From NCBI GenBank assembly GCA_937995835.1, contig CALKIV010000027.1:101153-165152 (forward strand): a stretch of DNA of 64,000 nucleotides, read 5' to 3'. The stretch comes from an uncultured Dysgonomonas sp. GTDB lineage: Bacteria > Bacteroidota > Bacteroidia > Bacteroidales > Dysgonomonadaceae. This document shows positions 17,631-26,493 of this stretch, one piece after another (the first letter of the stretch is position 1; each line of letters begins with the position of its first letter). The notes under the pieces were generated by a model. It was not told the DNA's origin. It ran no database searches and saw nothing but the letters and a program-made list of their open reading frames with translations. Made by a program: the position numbers and the translations under genes.

Positions 17631-20081
17631 ATGAACATGAAATTTTTAAAAGTGTTATTGTTGCTGCTTTTTATCTGTGGTACAACATTAATAGCACAGA
17701 ACTATGAAAAAACAAAGTTAGGAGTTAAGACCAAAGTTAATTCATTGGATCTTGAAATTCAATTTATCAACCCCTCTACAATTCGTATATTAAAATCTCC
17801 ACAAGGCGATACATATACTAAAGAGAGTTTGTCGGTAATTGCAAAGCCCGAAGATGTAAAGTTCTCAATTGAGGAAGCTGATAATGTTGTAACCTTAAAA
17901 AGTGACCTTATAGAAGTCTCTCTCAATTTATCATCAGGCTATATTTCATTTGCTGACAACAAAGGACAAAAACTATTAAATGAGAATCAATCTCCGATAT
18001 TTACAGACTTTGATGATGCAGGAGTCAAAACGTACAAAGTAAAACAATCATTTCTTTTGGACAAAGAGGAAGCTATTTACGGTCTTGGGATTCTTCAAAA
18101 CGGAAAAATGTCGCAACGCAACCAAACTCGAAACCTAGTTCAAGGCAATGTGGATGACGTTGTTACTTTCATTCAATCAGTAAAGGGTTATGGGCTCTTT
18201 TGGGATAACTATTCTCCTACCAATTTTACAGACAATGAGTCTGGCACCTCTTTCGAGTCTGAAGTGGGTGATTGCGTCGACTATTACTTTATGTATGGAA
18301 GAAATGCAGATGGGGTGATTGCTCAAATGCGCTCTCTGACAGGTCAAGTACCTATGTTCCCCCTGTGGACGTATGGTTTTTGGCAAAGTCGTGAACGTTA
18401 CAAGAGTCAAGCTGAACTCTTAGAAGTCGTTCACAAACATAGAGAACTTGGTGTACCCTTAGATGGAATTATACAAGATTGGCAATATTGGGGGAATAAT
18501 TACTTATGGAATGCCATGGACTTTCTAAATCCTGAGTTTCCTAATCCTCAACAAATGGTAGATGAGGTGCATGCCAATAATGCTCATATCATCATTTCTA
18601 TTTGGTCTTCATTCGGGCCTCAAACCAAACCTTACAGAGAGTTGAATCAAGGTAATATGCTATACAATATTTCAACTTGGCCACAATCGGGCTTGGCTGA
18701 CAGATGGCCACCTGATATGAATTATCCTTCGGGGGTACGTGTATATGATGCATATAACCCTAAAGCTCGAGATATTTACTGGAAACATCTGAATGAAGGA
18801 TTATTCAAATATGGAATGGACGGATGGTGGATGGACTCCACCGAACCCGATCACTTGGATTGGAAACCTGAAGACATGGATACCAAAACCTATCTAGGCT
18901 CATTCCGAAAAGTTCGCAATGCATATCCGTTGCTCACTGTGGGGGGAGTATATAAAAATCAGCGTGCCATTACATCAGATAAGCGAGTATTTATATTGAC
19001 CAGATCAGGATTTGCAGGACAACAACGTTACGGAGCAAATGTGTGGTCAGGTGACGTAGGTTCATCTTGGGAATCTCTTCGCAATCAGATTCCTGCCGGA
19101 TTAAACTTTACCTTGACCGGAAACCCTAACTTCAATTCGGATATAGGCGGTTTTTTTGCCGGAGAATATAACAAATCGTGGAATGACGGAACAGCAAGTA
19201 AAAATCCATTATATCAGGAGCTTTATGTTCGCTGGATGCAACAAGGAGCATTTACCCCTATGATGCGTTCGCATGGCACAGATCTGAAAAGAGAGATTTA
19301 TTATTTCGGAAAAAAAGGAGAACCTATTTATGATGCTATTGAAAAAACAATTCATTTACGCTACTCGCTCCTGCCTTATATTTACTCCACATCGTGGGAG
19401 GTTACAGATAAACAATCTAGCTTTATGCGAGCTCTTGTTATGGATTTTGCCAATGACAAAAATGTGTGGGACATCAAAGACCAATACATGTTTGGCAAGT
19501 CCATTCTAGTTGCTCCAATTGTTAAAGCTCAGTATACTCCCGAAAAAGTAGTCAAAGTAAATGAGGAAACGGGCTGGAACCAAAGCACGAGTAATGGAAA
19601 AACTGAAAGTAACAAAGTAGACTTTACTCAGAAAAAAAGTAGCAAAGTATATCTACCTGAGGAAACAATTTGGTATGACTATTGGACTAACCAACAATAT
19701 ACAGGAGGTCAAGAAATTATCACAGAAACGAGCATAGACATGATACCTCTTTATGTGAAAGCAGGTAGTATTATTCCAATCGGTCCTAAAGTACAATATG
19801 CGACTCAAATGAGCTGGGATAATCTGGAGCTGAAAGTATATGACGGAGCAGACGGAGACTTTATTCTTTACGAAGACGAGTTTGATAATTATAATTACGA
19901 AAATGGAGCTTATACTGAAATACCTATTACATGGAATAATTCATCTCGAACACTAACCATCGGCACACGTAAAGGCTCCTATGATGGAATGCTGAAAAAC
20001 AGAAAGTTCACTATTGTTTTTCAAGACGGAACAAGGAAGACAGTGGATTATAATGGAAGGAAAATAAATATTAAGCCATAA
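17631..20081 (+). CDS. GH31 family alpha-glycosidase (alpha-xylosidase or alpha-glucosidase), exported
   Basis: The 816-residue product has a signal peptide (about 1-22, ending LIAQ), placing it in the periplasm or outer membrane. An N-terminal beta-sandwich (GH31 N-domain, about 30-235) precedes the (beta/alpha)8 barrel. WTYGFWQSRERY and LDGIIQDWQYWG are family marks. The nucleophile is Asp402 in WWMDSTEPD, and the acid/base is Asp475 in WSGDVGSSWESL. The C-terminal part (about 700-816) fits DUF5110-type sandwich domains. In Bacteroidetes hemicellulose loci such enzymes often remove alpha-xylose from xyloglucan oligomers; alpha-glucosidase is the alternative. It follows the regulator gene by 96 bp and precedes GH43. 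Confidence 0.9.
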   Translation: MNMKFLKVLLLLLFICGTTLIAQNYEKTKLGVKTKVNSLDLEIQFINPSTIRILKSPQGDTYTKESLSVIAKPEDVKFSIEEADNVVTLKSDLIEVSLNLSSGYISFADNKGQKLLNENQSPIFTDFDDAGVKTYKVKQSFLLDKEEAIYGLGILQNGKMSQRNQTRNLVQGNVDDVVTFIQSVKGYGLFWDNYSPTNFTDNESGTSFESEVGDCVDYYFMYGRNADGVIAQMRSLTGQVPMFPLWTYGFWQSRERYKSQAELLEVVHKHRELGVPLDGIIQDWQYWGNNYLWNAMDFLNPEFPNPQQMVDEVHANNAHIIISIWSSFGPQTKPYRELNQGNMLYNISTWPQSGLADRWPPDMNYPSGVRVYDAYNPKARDIYWKHLNEGLFKYGMDGWWMDSTEPDHLDWKPEDMDTKTYLGSFRKVRNAYPLLTVGGVYKNQRAITSDKRVFILTRSGFAGQQRYGANVWSGDVGSSWESLRNQIPAGLNFTLTGNPNFNSDIGGFFAGEYNKSWNDGTASKNPLYQELYVRWMQQGAFTPMMRSHGTDLKREIYYFGKKGEPIYDAIEKTIHLRYSLLPYIYSTSWEVTDKQSSFMRALVMDFANDKNVWDIKDQYMFGKSILVAPIVKAQYTPEKVVKVNEETGWNQSTSNGKTESNKVDFTQKKSSKVYLPEETIWYDYWTNQQYTGGQEIITETSIDMIPLYVKAGSIIPIGPKVQYATQMSWDNLELKVYDGADGDFILYEDEFDNYNYENGAYTEIPITWNNSSRTLTIGTRKGSYDGMLKNRKFTIVFQDGTRKTVDYNGRKINIKP

Positions 20082-20089
20082 TATAATTA

Positions 20090-20195
20090 GCAATCTAGCA
20101 ACCACAGATTTCACAACCAATTGTTTACAATATACGCATTTTGAGTATCTACCTATACTCATTATAGAATTGAGTATCTGTGGTTTCCAGATTGT
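20090..20195 (+). repeat. Nested inverted and direct repeats between GH31 and GH43
   Basis: CAATCT plus AACCACAGAT (20091-20109) face ATCTGTGGTT plus AGATTG (20176-20195), giving a 16-of-19 outer stem. Inside it, TTGAGTATCT occurs twice, at 20141 and 20170. An ATACTC at 20155-20160 can pair with either copy of GAGTAT (20143 or 20172), so two mutually exclusive hairpins are possible. It may be the GH31 terminator, an attenuator for GH43, or an operator. The rest of the 254-bp gap up to the GH43 start is AT-rich with no other clear signal. Confidence 0.5.
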
Positions 20196-20335
20196 ATTGC
20201 ATCTCTTATTTATATCCACAAACAACAAAGGTAAAGATCTCTTATATATTGCTCTCTAGTAAACTATAGAATGACAATAAAGACTTGTACGTAAAACTAA
20301 AGTTATATGTATGTAATAATATTTTAAACATTTAA

Positions 20336-21724
20336 ATGAAAACCATGAAACAACTATGTACACTAACAATTGTGCTCTTAGCTTATACTTTTGGAGGCAT
20401 ACTAAAAGCTCAGGAGCCTATTATCCAAACAAAATTCACAGCTGATGGAGCCCCAATTGTACATCAAGATACTGTATATTTATATACAGGACATGACGAA
20501 GATGATGCTCCTGAGGGAATGGCCGGATTTCGAATGAAAGATTGGCTATGCTATACCAGTACAGATATGGTTAACTGGACCGACCGTGGTGTAGTGGCAA
20601 GTCTCTACGATTTTAAATGGGCTGATTCAGCCATCACAGGCTGGGGGGGCTTTGAAAATGGAGCTTGGGCACTTGAGTGTATCGAACGCAATGGCAAGTT
20701 CTACATGTATTGTCCTGTGCAAGGTAGAGGCATAGGAGTATTGGTAGCAGACACTCCACTTGGCCCTTTTACTGATCCTATTGGCAAACCTCTGATCGGC
20801 AGCGAATATGATAGTATCGACCCCACCGTATTGATTGATGACGATGGTCAAGCATATCTATATTGGGGAAATCCAAACCTTTGGTATGTAAAACTAAACG
20901 ATGATATGATTTCATATAAAAGTGATATAGTTGCAGTACCTATGACAGAAGAAGCCTTTGGCAAACGCGAAGGTCACCCTAAAAGAACAACGTTATATGA
21001 AGAAGGGCCTTGGGCATATAAACGAAACGGGTACTATTATATGGCTTTTTCCAGTGAATGTTGCCCCGAGGGCATAGGCTATTCCATGAGCAATAGCCCT
21101 ACTGGCCCATGGAAGTTTAAAGGACATATTATGAAGCCTGATGCCAGATCGTCGGGCAACCACCCCGGTATAGTAGACTATAAAGGGAAATCATATGTAT
21201 TTGGTTTCAACTATAAACTAAATTTTATGATTACAGATAAGCATCACGAGCGACGTTCGATTTGTGTAGCTGAAATGACATATAATCCTGACGGGACTAT
21301 ACAAGAACTGCCTTGGTGGGATGAAGGAAAAGCTGTTGAGCCTGTAGGTACTATTAATCCATACAAAAAAGTGGAAGCTGAAACTATGGCATGGAGCAAA
21401 GGGCTAAAAACAGGAACGAACGAAAATGGAATTTATATCACCTCCATACATAATGGAGACTATATGCAGATAAAGTCTGTTGACTTTCAAAAAGGTGCCA
21501 TCTCTTTCCACGCAAGTGCTGCATCCATCAATGGTGGAAAAATAGAAATCAGAATTGACAGTATTGATGGAGAGCTTATTGGCACGTGTCCAATTGACGA
21601 TGTTGGTGGTTGGCGATCTTATGCCTCTGCCATCAATAAAACAAGTGGAGTACACGATTTGTTCTTAATCTTCAAAGGTGGTGAAGGGCAATTGTTTAAT
21701 ATAGATTTTTGGCACGTCAAGTAG
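20336..21724 (+). CDS. GH43 family glycosidase with C-terminal CBM6-like domain
   Basis: The 462-residue product has an N-terminal signal peptide (to about residue 25, LKAQ). The five-bladed GH43 propeller spans about 28-340. The catalytic base is Asp37 (TADGAP), the pKa modulator is Asp162 (SIDPT), and the acid is Glu223 (YEEGPW). Residues 345-462 (KKVEAETMAWSKG ... LFNIDFWHVK) fit a CBM6-type beta-sandwich. GH43 enzymes of this build are mostly arabinofuranosidases or beta-xylosidases acting on arabinoxylan-like chains, which suits the locus. Met4 is an alternative start. A strong hairpin follows the stop codon. Confidence 0.9.
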   Translation: MKTMKQLCTLTIVLLAYTFGGILKAQEPIIQTKFTADGAPIVHQDTVYLYTGHDEDDAPEGMAGFRMKDWLCYTSTDMVNWTDRGVVASLYDFKWADSAITGWGGFENGAWALECIERNGKFYMYCPVQGRGIGVLVADTPLGPFTDPIGKPLIGSEYDSIDPTVLIDDDGQAYLYWGNPNLWYVKLNDDMISYKSDIVAVPMTEEAFGKREGHPKRTTLYEEGPWAYKRNGYYYMAFSSECCPEGIGYSMSNSPTGPWKFKGHIMKPDARSSGNHPGIVDYKGKSYVFGFNYKLNFMITDKHHERRSICVAEMTYNPDGTIQELPWWDEGKAVEPVGTINPYKKVEAETMAWSKGLKTGTNENGIYITSIHNGDYMQIKSVDFQKGAISFHASAASINGGKIEIRIDSIDGELIGTCPIDDVGGWRSYASAINKTSGVHDLFLIFKGGEGQLFNIDFWHVK

Positions 21725-21756
21725 TGCTATCCCTACAACAATAGAGTATAAACTTA

Positions 21757-21805
21757 AAACTTACCCTTTATTTACAAAATGCAGATGTAAATAAAGGGTA
21801 AGTTT
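21757..21805 (+). terminator. Long perfect hairpin after the GH43 gene
   Basis: Twenty bases at 21757-21776 (beginning AAACTTACCC) are perfectly complementary to 21786-21805, with a 9-nt loop. It starts 33 bp after the GH43 stop. There is no U-tract beyond TTTC, but the stem is far longer than chance. It probably ends or stabilises the GH43 transcript. Confidence 0.65.
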
Positions 21806-21916
21806 CATTCTATCACAAGAAGACATATACAAAACACATAAGCAATTCTTTGCCCTAATCTTTTATAAGCATAAAAGATAATTAAAATACAACTTATCTT
21901 TCAATACTAAATTGTT

Positions 21917-21924
21917 TATCTTTG
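21917..21924 (+). promoter_or_regulatory. Bacteroidetes -7 promoter element for the esterase gene
   Basis: TATCTTTG matches TAnnTTTG exactly. It would start transcription near 21930, which makes the ATG at 21935 almost leaderless and favours the downstream ATG at 21965. Confidence 0.6.
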
Positions 21925-21964
21925 AACCTCAATCATGAAGTTTCACTCAAAAGAAAAGGAAAAC

Positions 21965-22825
21965 ATGTATCAATCGCTATTTACCCTTGTAATTTTTCTT
22001 TGTTTCTCTACCAATATTTTTTCGCAAGAAGTTATTAGACTTTGGGAGCAAGACCCACTGTCTGCAAATAATAAGATTTCACAAGAAGACTTGGAGAAAG
22101 AAAAAGGATGGATAACAGACATCTACTCCACCGAATTATATATTTACAAAGCCACAACAAACAAAGATGGGAAAGCCATAATCATCTGCCCCGGTGGAGG
22201 ATATACCGGCTTAGCAATAGACCACGAGGGCAAACAGTTTGCCCAATGGCTCAACAATCACGGCATTACTGCTTTTGTTCTGAAATACAGAATGCCGCAA
22301 CAGCGTAAAAACATTCCACTTGAAGATGCGCAACAAGCAATAAGATATGTTAGAGAGAATGCTGACAAATTAGGTATTAGTGAGAACAAAGTCGGTATTG
22401 CTGGATTCTCCGCGGGAGGTCATCTTGCATCCACAGCCTCTACGCACTACGCCACAGAGAGAACAAACACCCGACCTGATTTTTCGATTCTTTTTTATCC
22501 AGTGATAACCATGGGAGAAGCGACCCACAATGGCTCTAAACTCAACTTACTAGGGAACAAGCCCTCTACCGAAGACATCTATCGTTTTTCCAATGAGAAG
22601 CAAGTTTCGGTCAACACTCCTCCAACAATACTTCTACTGAGTGATGATGACAAATCAGTAATTCCAGAGAACAGTCTAAGCTATTATAATGCACTAAAAA
22701 ACAATGCCGTCCCTGCCGCTATGTACATTTTTCCAGAAGGAGGTCATGGATGGGGATTTAGAAAAAGCTTTAGATATCACGAAGAGATGACTATCCTATT
22801 AGCCAAGTGGCTAGAAAAACTATAA
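21965..22825 (+). CDS. Exported alpha/beta-hydrolase, probable hemicellulose acetyl/feruloyl esterase
   Basis: I choose the ATG at 21965 (286 residues). It has AAGGA five bases upstream and begins a clean signal peptide (MYQSLFTLVIFLCFSTNIFS). The in-frame ATG at 21935 would add ten charged residues and lies too close to the promoter. The oxyanion region CPGGGY and the nucleophile elbow GFSAGG (Ser149) are present, with the catalytic His in EGGHGWG near the C-terminus. The fold resembles the BD-FAE/acetyl-xylan esterase type found in Bacteroidetes xylan loci. It has its own promoter, but position and sense fit de-acylation of the same glycan attacked by the GH31 and GH43 enzymes. Substrate unproven. 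Confidence 0.82.
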   Translation: MYQSLFTLVIFLCFSTNIFSQEVIRLWEQDPLSANNKISQEDLEKEKGWITDIYSTELYIYKATTNKDGKAIIICPGGGYTGLAIDHEGKQFAQWLNNHGITAFVLKYRMPQQRKNIPLEDAQQAIRYVRENADKLGISENKVGIAGFSAGGHLASTASTHYATERTNTRPDFSILFYPVITMGEATHNGSKLNLLGNKPSTEDIYRFSNEKQVSVNTPPTILLLSDDDKSVIPENSLSYYNALKNNAVPAAMYIFPEGGHGWGFRKSFRYHEEMTILLAKWLEKL

Positions 22826-22841
22826 CCCAAAAGATTGACAC

Positions 22842-22871
22842 CTCAACAATCGGGCTACTCTAATTGTTGAG
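22842..22871 (+). terminator. Hairpin between the esterase and icd genes
   Basis: CTCAACAAT (22842-22850) pairs perfectly with ATTGTTGAG (22863-22871), 17 bp after the esterase stop. No clear U-tract follows, so it is only a possible terminator. Confidence 0.45.
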
Positions 22872-22941
22872 TCATATAAAACTAACCTTGCCCGTTAAAA
22901 AGTAGAATGGTTAAACAATTTGTTTTATTGATATAATAATT

Positions 22942-24165
22942 ATGAAGAAAATTAAAGTAACCAACCCTGTCGTAGAGATGGACGGTGATGAAATGACGAA
23001 AATCATGTGGAAAGAAATCAAAGACAAACTGATTCACCCATATTTAGATATCGACCTGAAATATTATGACCTGAGCATCCAAAATCGTGATGCCACAAAC
23101 GACCAAGTGACGATAGACAGTGCCGAAGCAACAAAGAAATATAATGTTGCCATCAAGTGCGCCACCATCACAGCCGACGAAGTGAGAGTGAAAGAGTTTG
23201 ACCTGAAAAAAATGTGGAAATCACCGAATGGAACTATCCGTAATATTCTTGGTGGAACCGTTTTCCGTGAGCCCATCATTATAAAGAATATTCCTCGCTT
23301 GGTGACATCGTGGAACAGACCGATTGTCATTGGACGTCATGCCAATGCTGATCAATATACAGCAACTAATTTCAGAACCAAAGGAAAAGGAAAACTAACA
23401 ATCACCTTTACCCCTGAAAACGGAGAGCCGGAAACTCACACTGTTTACAACTTCGAAGGTGATGGTGTAGCAATGGGAATGTACAACACGGACAAATCGA
23501 TCTACGACTTTGCCCATTCTTGCTTTGCCATGGCTCTGCAAAAGAATTATCCTTTGTATTTATCAACAAAGAACACCATCCTTCAACAATATGATGGTCG
23601 CTTCAAGGACATCTTCCAAGAGGTATACGAAAAAGAATATAAAACCCAATTCGAAGCCAAAGGTTTAGCATACTCTCACCGTCTGATCGACGACATGGTA
23701 GCTGCTGCCCTAAGAGAAGATGGCTTTGTGTGGGCATGTAAAAACTACGACGGAGATGTACAGTCCGACTCTCTTGCTCAAGGCTTTGGTTCATTAGGGC
23801 TGATGACCTCTATCTTGATCACCCCTGATGGCAAAACAGTGGAATCGGAAGCCGCACATGGAACCGTAACCCGCCACTATCGCAATCACCTGAAAGGAAT
23901 AGAAGTATCTACCAATCCTATTGCCACCATCTATGCGTGGACCAGAGGATTGGCACACAGAGGAAGATTGGACAACAACAAAGAACTGATCGATTTTTGT
24001 CATCAACTAGAAGAGGCTTGCATCGAAACAGTAGAGTCTGGTTCAATGACTAAAGATTTGGCTACCCTTATTCATAAAGACAAATTGGAAAGAAACCATT
24101 ACTTGAATATGTATCAGTTTTTGGACAAAGTAAAAGAAAGACTAGAAACAAAACTTATGAAATAA
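22942..24165 (+). CDS. icd: NADP-dependent isocitrate dehydrogenase, eukaryote-like homodimeric type
   Basis: The 407-residue enzyme oxidises isocitrate to 2-oxoglutarate and CO2 with NADP+ in the cytoplasm. It resembles the animal/yeast IDH subgroup rather than the E. coli type: PVVEMDGDEMT at the N-terminus, KSPNGTIRNILGGTVFREP (substrate loop), ATNFRTKGKGKLTI, and GSLGLMTSILITPDGKT followed by EAAHGTVTRHYR. The length is right for that subgroup. It is a single-gene unit between the esterase and ybeY, with no linked TCA-cycle gene visible. Confidence 0.95.
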   Translation: MKKIKVTNPVVEMDGDEMTKIMWKEIKDKLIHPYLDIDLKYYDLSIQNRDATNDQVTIDSAEATKKYNVAIKCATITADEVRVKEFDLKKMWKSPNGTIRNILGGTVFREPIIIKNIPRLVTSWNRPIVIGRHANADQYTATNFRTKGKGKLTITFTPENGEPETHTVYNFEGDGVAMGMYNTDKSIYDFAHSCFAMALQKNYPLYLSTKNTILQQYDGRFKDIFQEVYEKEYKTQFEAKGLAYSHRLIDDMVAAALREDGFVWACKNYDGDVQSDSLAQGFGSLGLMTSILITPDGKTVESEAAHGTVTRHYRNHLKGIEVSTNPIATIYAWTRGLAHRGRLDNNKELIDFCHQLEEACIETVESGSMTKDLATLIHKDKLERNHYLNMYQFLDKVKERLETKLMK

Positions 24166-24212
24166 AAAGCTCATTTATTTTATATATTATCTTATATTTA
24201 AAATCAATCAAT

Positions 24213-24220
24213 TACTTTTG
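24213..24220 (+). promoter_or_regulatory. Candidate -7 promoter element for ybeY-yeiH
   Basis: TACTTTTG matches TAnnTTTG and lies 43 bp before the ybeY ATG, in the 97-bp gap after icd. No obvious -33 TTTG at the ideal spacing. Confidence 0.5.
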
Positions 24221-24262
24221 TCTTTATTATCAATATAATTACATAAAAAAAAGACAAAACTC

Positions 24263-24682
24263 ATGTCAGTAATATTTGAAACAGAAGGCGTGGAAATTCC
24301 TTCTATACTAGATGAGCAAAAAATAATAGAATGGATAGATAAGGTTGCCACTTCGCACAACAAAGAAGTTGGCGACCTTACTTACATATTTTGCTCTGAT
24401 GAAAAAGTTCTTGAAATCAACAATCAGTATCTGCAACACGATTATTATACTGATATCATCACATTCGATTATTCGGAAGACAACATCATATCAGGCGATA
24501 TTTTCATTAGCCTCGACACCGTAAAGAGTAATTCAGAGCAGTTTAAAACAGAATATAAAGAAGAGTTACACAGAGTGATCATCCATGGCATTCTCCACCT
24601 CAGTGGCTTTTCTGATCATACAGAAGAGGAAGAAAAACAAATGAGAAACTTGGAAAACCAAGCTCTAAAACTAATTCTATAA
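24263..24682 (+). CDS. ybeY: Endoribonuclease YbeY (16S rRNA maturation)
   Basis: The 139-residue product matches the UPF0054/YbeY family in length and in the central DYYTDIITFDY and ISGDIFISLDTV motifs. The metal-binding motif reads HGILHLSGFSDH: His108 and His112 are in place, but the third His is at 119, one residue later than in the canonical H-x3-H-x5-H, and Asp118 holds the expected position. YbeY trims the 3' end of 16S rRNA and takes part in ribosome quality control. The gene lies 11 bp before yeiH and is probably co-transcribed with it. Confidence 0.92.
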   Translation: MSVIFETEGVEIPSILDEQKIIEWIDKVATSHNKEVGDLTYIFCSDEKVLEINNQYLQHDYYTDIITFDYSEDNIISGDIFISLDTVKSNSEQFKTEYKEELHRVIIHGILHLSGFSDHTEEEEKQMRNLENQALKLIL

Positions 24683-24693
24683 AACTATAACTG

Positions 24694-25629
24694 ATGCAGA
24701 AATTTATTCCTAAACTCTATTACTTCATTCTTGTTCTCTGCTTTTTTCCTTTCTTTTCAGCTCCGATAGCTCTTTTTGCAGGTATTGCATTTGCTTTCTT
24801 CTATAAAGGAGAGCCTATCGTCAACACAGGAAAACTGAGCAAGTACCTACTCCAAGCATCAGTTGTGCTTATGGGATTCGGCATGTCATTGCCAGAAGTT
24901 ATCAAAACAGGAGCCACAGGCTTTAGCTTGACTCTTGTTTCCATCTTCTTTACCTTATTCGCAGGAATACTCTTAACCAAATTTTTCAAAGTTGACAATG
25001 TTACCGGACAACTGATCTCTGGAGGTACTGCCATCTGTGGCGGAAGCGCCATTGCAGCCATCGGACCGGTGCTGAATGCAAAAGAAAATCAGATGAGCTT
25101 TTCGCTATCTGTTATATTTGTGCTCAATGCCGTTGGGCTTTTTATCTTTCCCGTAATTGGGCACTTCCTCGAAATGGATCAAGTGCACTTTGGCTATTGG
25201 GCAGCGATTGCTATCCACGACACCAGCTCTGTTGTAGGGGCATGTGAAACATATGGTCCCGAAGCCCTTCAGGTGGGAACACCCGTAAAACTAACCCGTA
25301 CTTTGTGGATTATTCCTGTAGCTTTGCTACTTGCATATTACAATAAGAATAAAACAGCCAAGATAAGTATCCCTTGGTTTATTCTTTTCTTTATCTTTGC
25401 AATCTTAATCAGCAGCTATGCCCCTGAATATATTTCGGGAATGCATGAAACAAATGCGCACCTCAGCTGGCTAGGGAAAAAAGGGATGGTAGTTTCCCTA
25501 TTCCTGATCGGTAGTTCTATAAAGACAGAGGAGGTGAAAAAAGCAGGAATCAATTCCTTTGCTCTGGGTATTACCCTATGGATCATTATCGCAGTGATGT
25601 CATTGTTGTGGATCAGAGCGATGTATTGA
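24694..25629 (+). CDS. YeiH/UPF0324 family membrane protein (putative sulfate exporter family)
   Basis: The 311-residue protein is very hydrophobic, with about nine or ten predicted membrane segments. Family marks are FYKGEPIVNTGKLSKYLLQASVVLMGFGMSL-like N-terminal helices, GGTAICGGSAIAAIGPVL, and AAIAIHDTSSVVGACETYGPEAL. The family is annotated as putative sulfate exporters (YeiH/CobK-type names), but transport has rarely been shown. The start ATG lies 11 bp after ybeY. A gap of 49 bp separates it from the oxidoreductase pair. Confidence 0.88.
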   Translation: MQKFIPKLYYFILVLCFFPFFSAPIALFAGIAFAFFYKGEPIVNTGKLSKYLLQASVVLMGFGMSLPEVIKTGATGFSLTLVSIFFTLFAGILLTKFFKVDNVTGQLISGGTAICGGSAIAAIGPVLNAKENQMSFSLSVIFVLNAVGLFIFPVIGHFLEMDQVHFGYWAAIAIHDTSSVVGACETYGPEALQVGTPVKLTRTLWIIPVALLLAYYNKNKTAKISIPWFILFFIFAILISSYAPEYISGMHETNAHLSWLGKKGMVVSLFLIGSSIKTEEVKKAGINSFALGITLWIIIAVMSLLWIRAMY

Positions 25630-25678
25630 TGTGTTCGCTAACACTTGAAAAAAAATAAAACAATAATAATAGATTTAA

Positions 25679-26461
25679 ATGAACAAAATTGTAGACAAAG
25701 AGCATTTCTCAGAGAATGTAGTAAGACTAGAAGTCGAAGCTCCTCTTATTGCTCGTAGCCGCAAAGCCGGACACTTTGTAATCGTTAGACATGGTGAAAG
25801 AGGAGAACGTATTCCGTTGACCATAGCAGCTTCCGATTTAGAGAAAGGAACTATAACTTTAGTAATTCAAGCTGTTGGTAATTCGTCAAAAAAGATTTGT
25901 GACCTGAATGTAGGAGACTACATCACAGACATTGTTGGTCCACTAGGACAAGCAACACACATCGAAAAATTTGGAACCGTAGCCTGTGTGGGTGGTGGTG
26001 TAGGTATTGCACCGATGTTGCCAATCATAGAAGCAATGAAAAAAGCAGGCAACAAGGTGATCTCTATCATTGGTGCTCGTAACAAAGACTTAGTAATCCT
26101 TGAAGAGCAAGTGAGAGAAAACTCTGACGAGGTAATCGTTATGACAGATGATGGCTCGTACGGACAAAAAGGTTTGGTGACAAACGGTCTGGAAGAGGTA
26201 ATCAAACGTGAAAAAGTGGATATGTGTATCACACTAGGGCCTGCCATCATGATGAAATTTGTTTCCATGTTGACAAAGAAATATGAAGTGCCTACAATGG
26301 CCTCTCTGAATACGATCATGGTAGACGGAACAGGAATGTGCGGAGCATGCCGTGTGACTGTTGGAGGAAAAACTCGTTTTGTGTGCGTGGATGGTCCAGA
26401 GTTCGACGCTCATCAAGTAGACTTTGATGAAATGCTATTGAGACTTAAAGCATACAATTAA
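25679..26461 (+). CDS. FAD/[2Fe-2S] subunit of an NfnAB/SudBA-like oxidoreductase
   Basis: The 260-residue protein belongs to the ferredoxin-NADP reductase-like small subunits (NfnA, also called SudB). An FAD-binding beta-barrel (RIPLTIAASDLEKGTITLVIQ) is followed by an NAD-binding fold with GGGVGIAPMLPI. The C-terminal cluster motif has Asp216, Cys221, Cys224 and Cys236, matching the unusual one-Asp three-Cys [2Fe-2S] site known for NfnA. With the next gene it would couple NADH, NADPH and ferredoxin pools, or act as a sulfide dehydrogenase; which one cannot be told from sequence. The gap to the partner is 32 bp. Confidence 0.88.
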   Translation: MNKIVDKEHFSENVVRLEVEAPLIARSRKAGHFVIVRHGERGERIPLTIAASDLEKGTITLVIQAVGNSSKKICDLNVGDYITDIVGPLGQATHIEKFGTVACVGGGVGIAPMLPIIEAMKKAGNKVISIIGARNKDLVILEEQVRENSDEVIVMTDDGSYGQKGLVTNGLEEVIKREKVDMCITLGPAIMMKFVSMLTKKYEVPTMASLNTIMVDGTGMCGACRVTVGGKTRFVCVDGPEFDAHQVDFDEMLLRLKAYN

Positions 26462-26493
26462 ATTATTATTGCAATTTTTTAGTAGAAAATACA

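Noticed and set aside
25918..26319. 133-residue open frame antisense to the NfnA-like gene
   Set aside because: Shadow of a well-supported gene; no start signal or recognisable domain.
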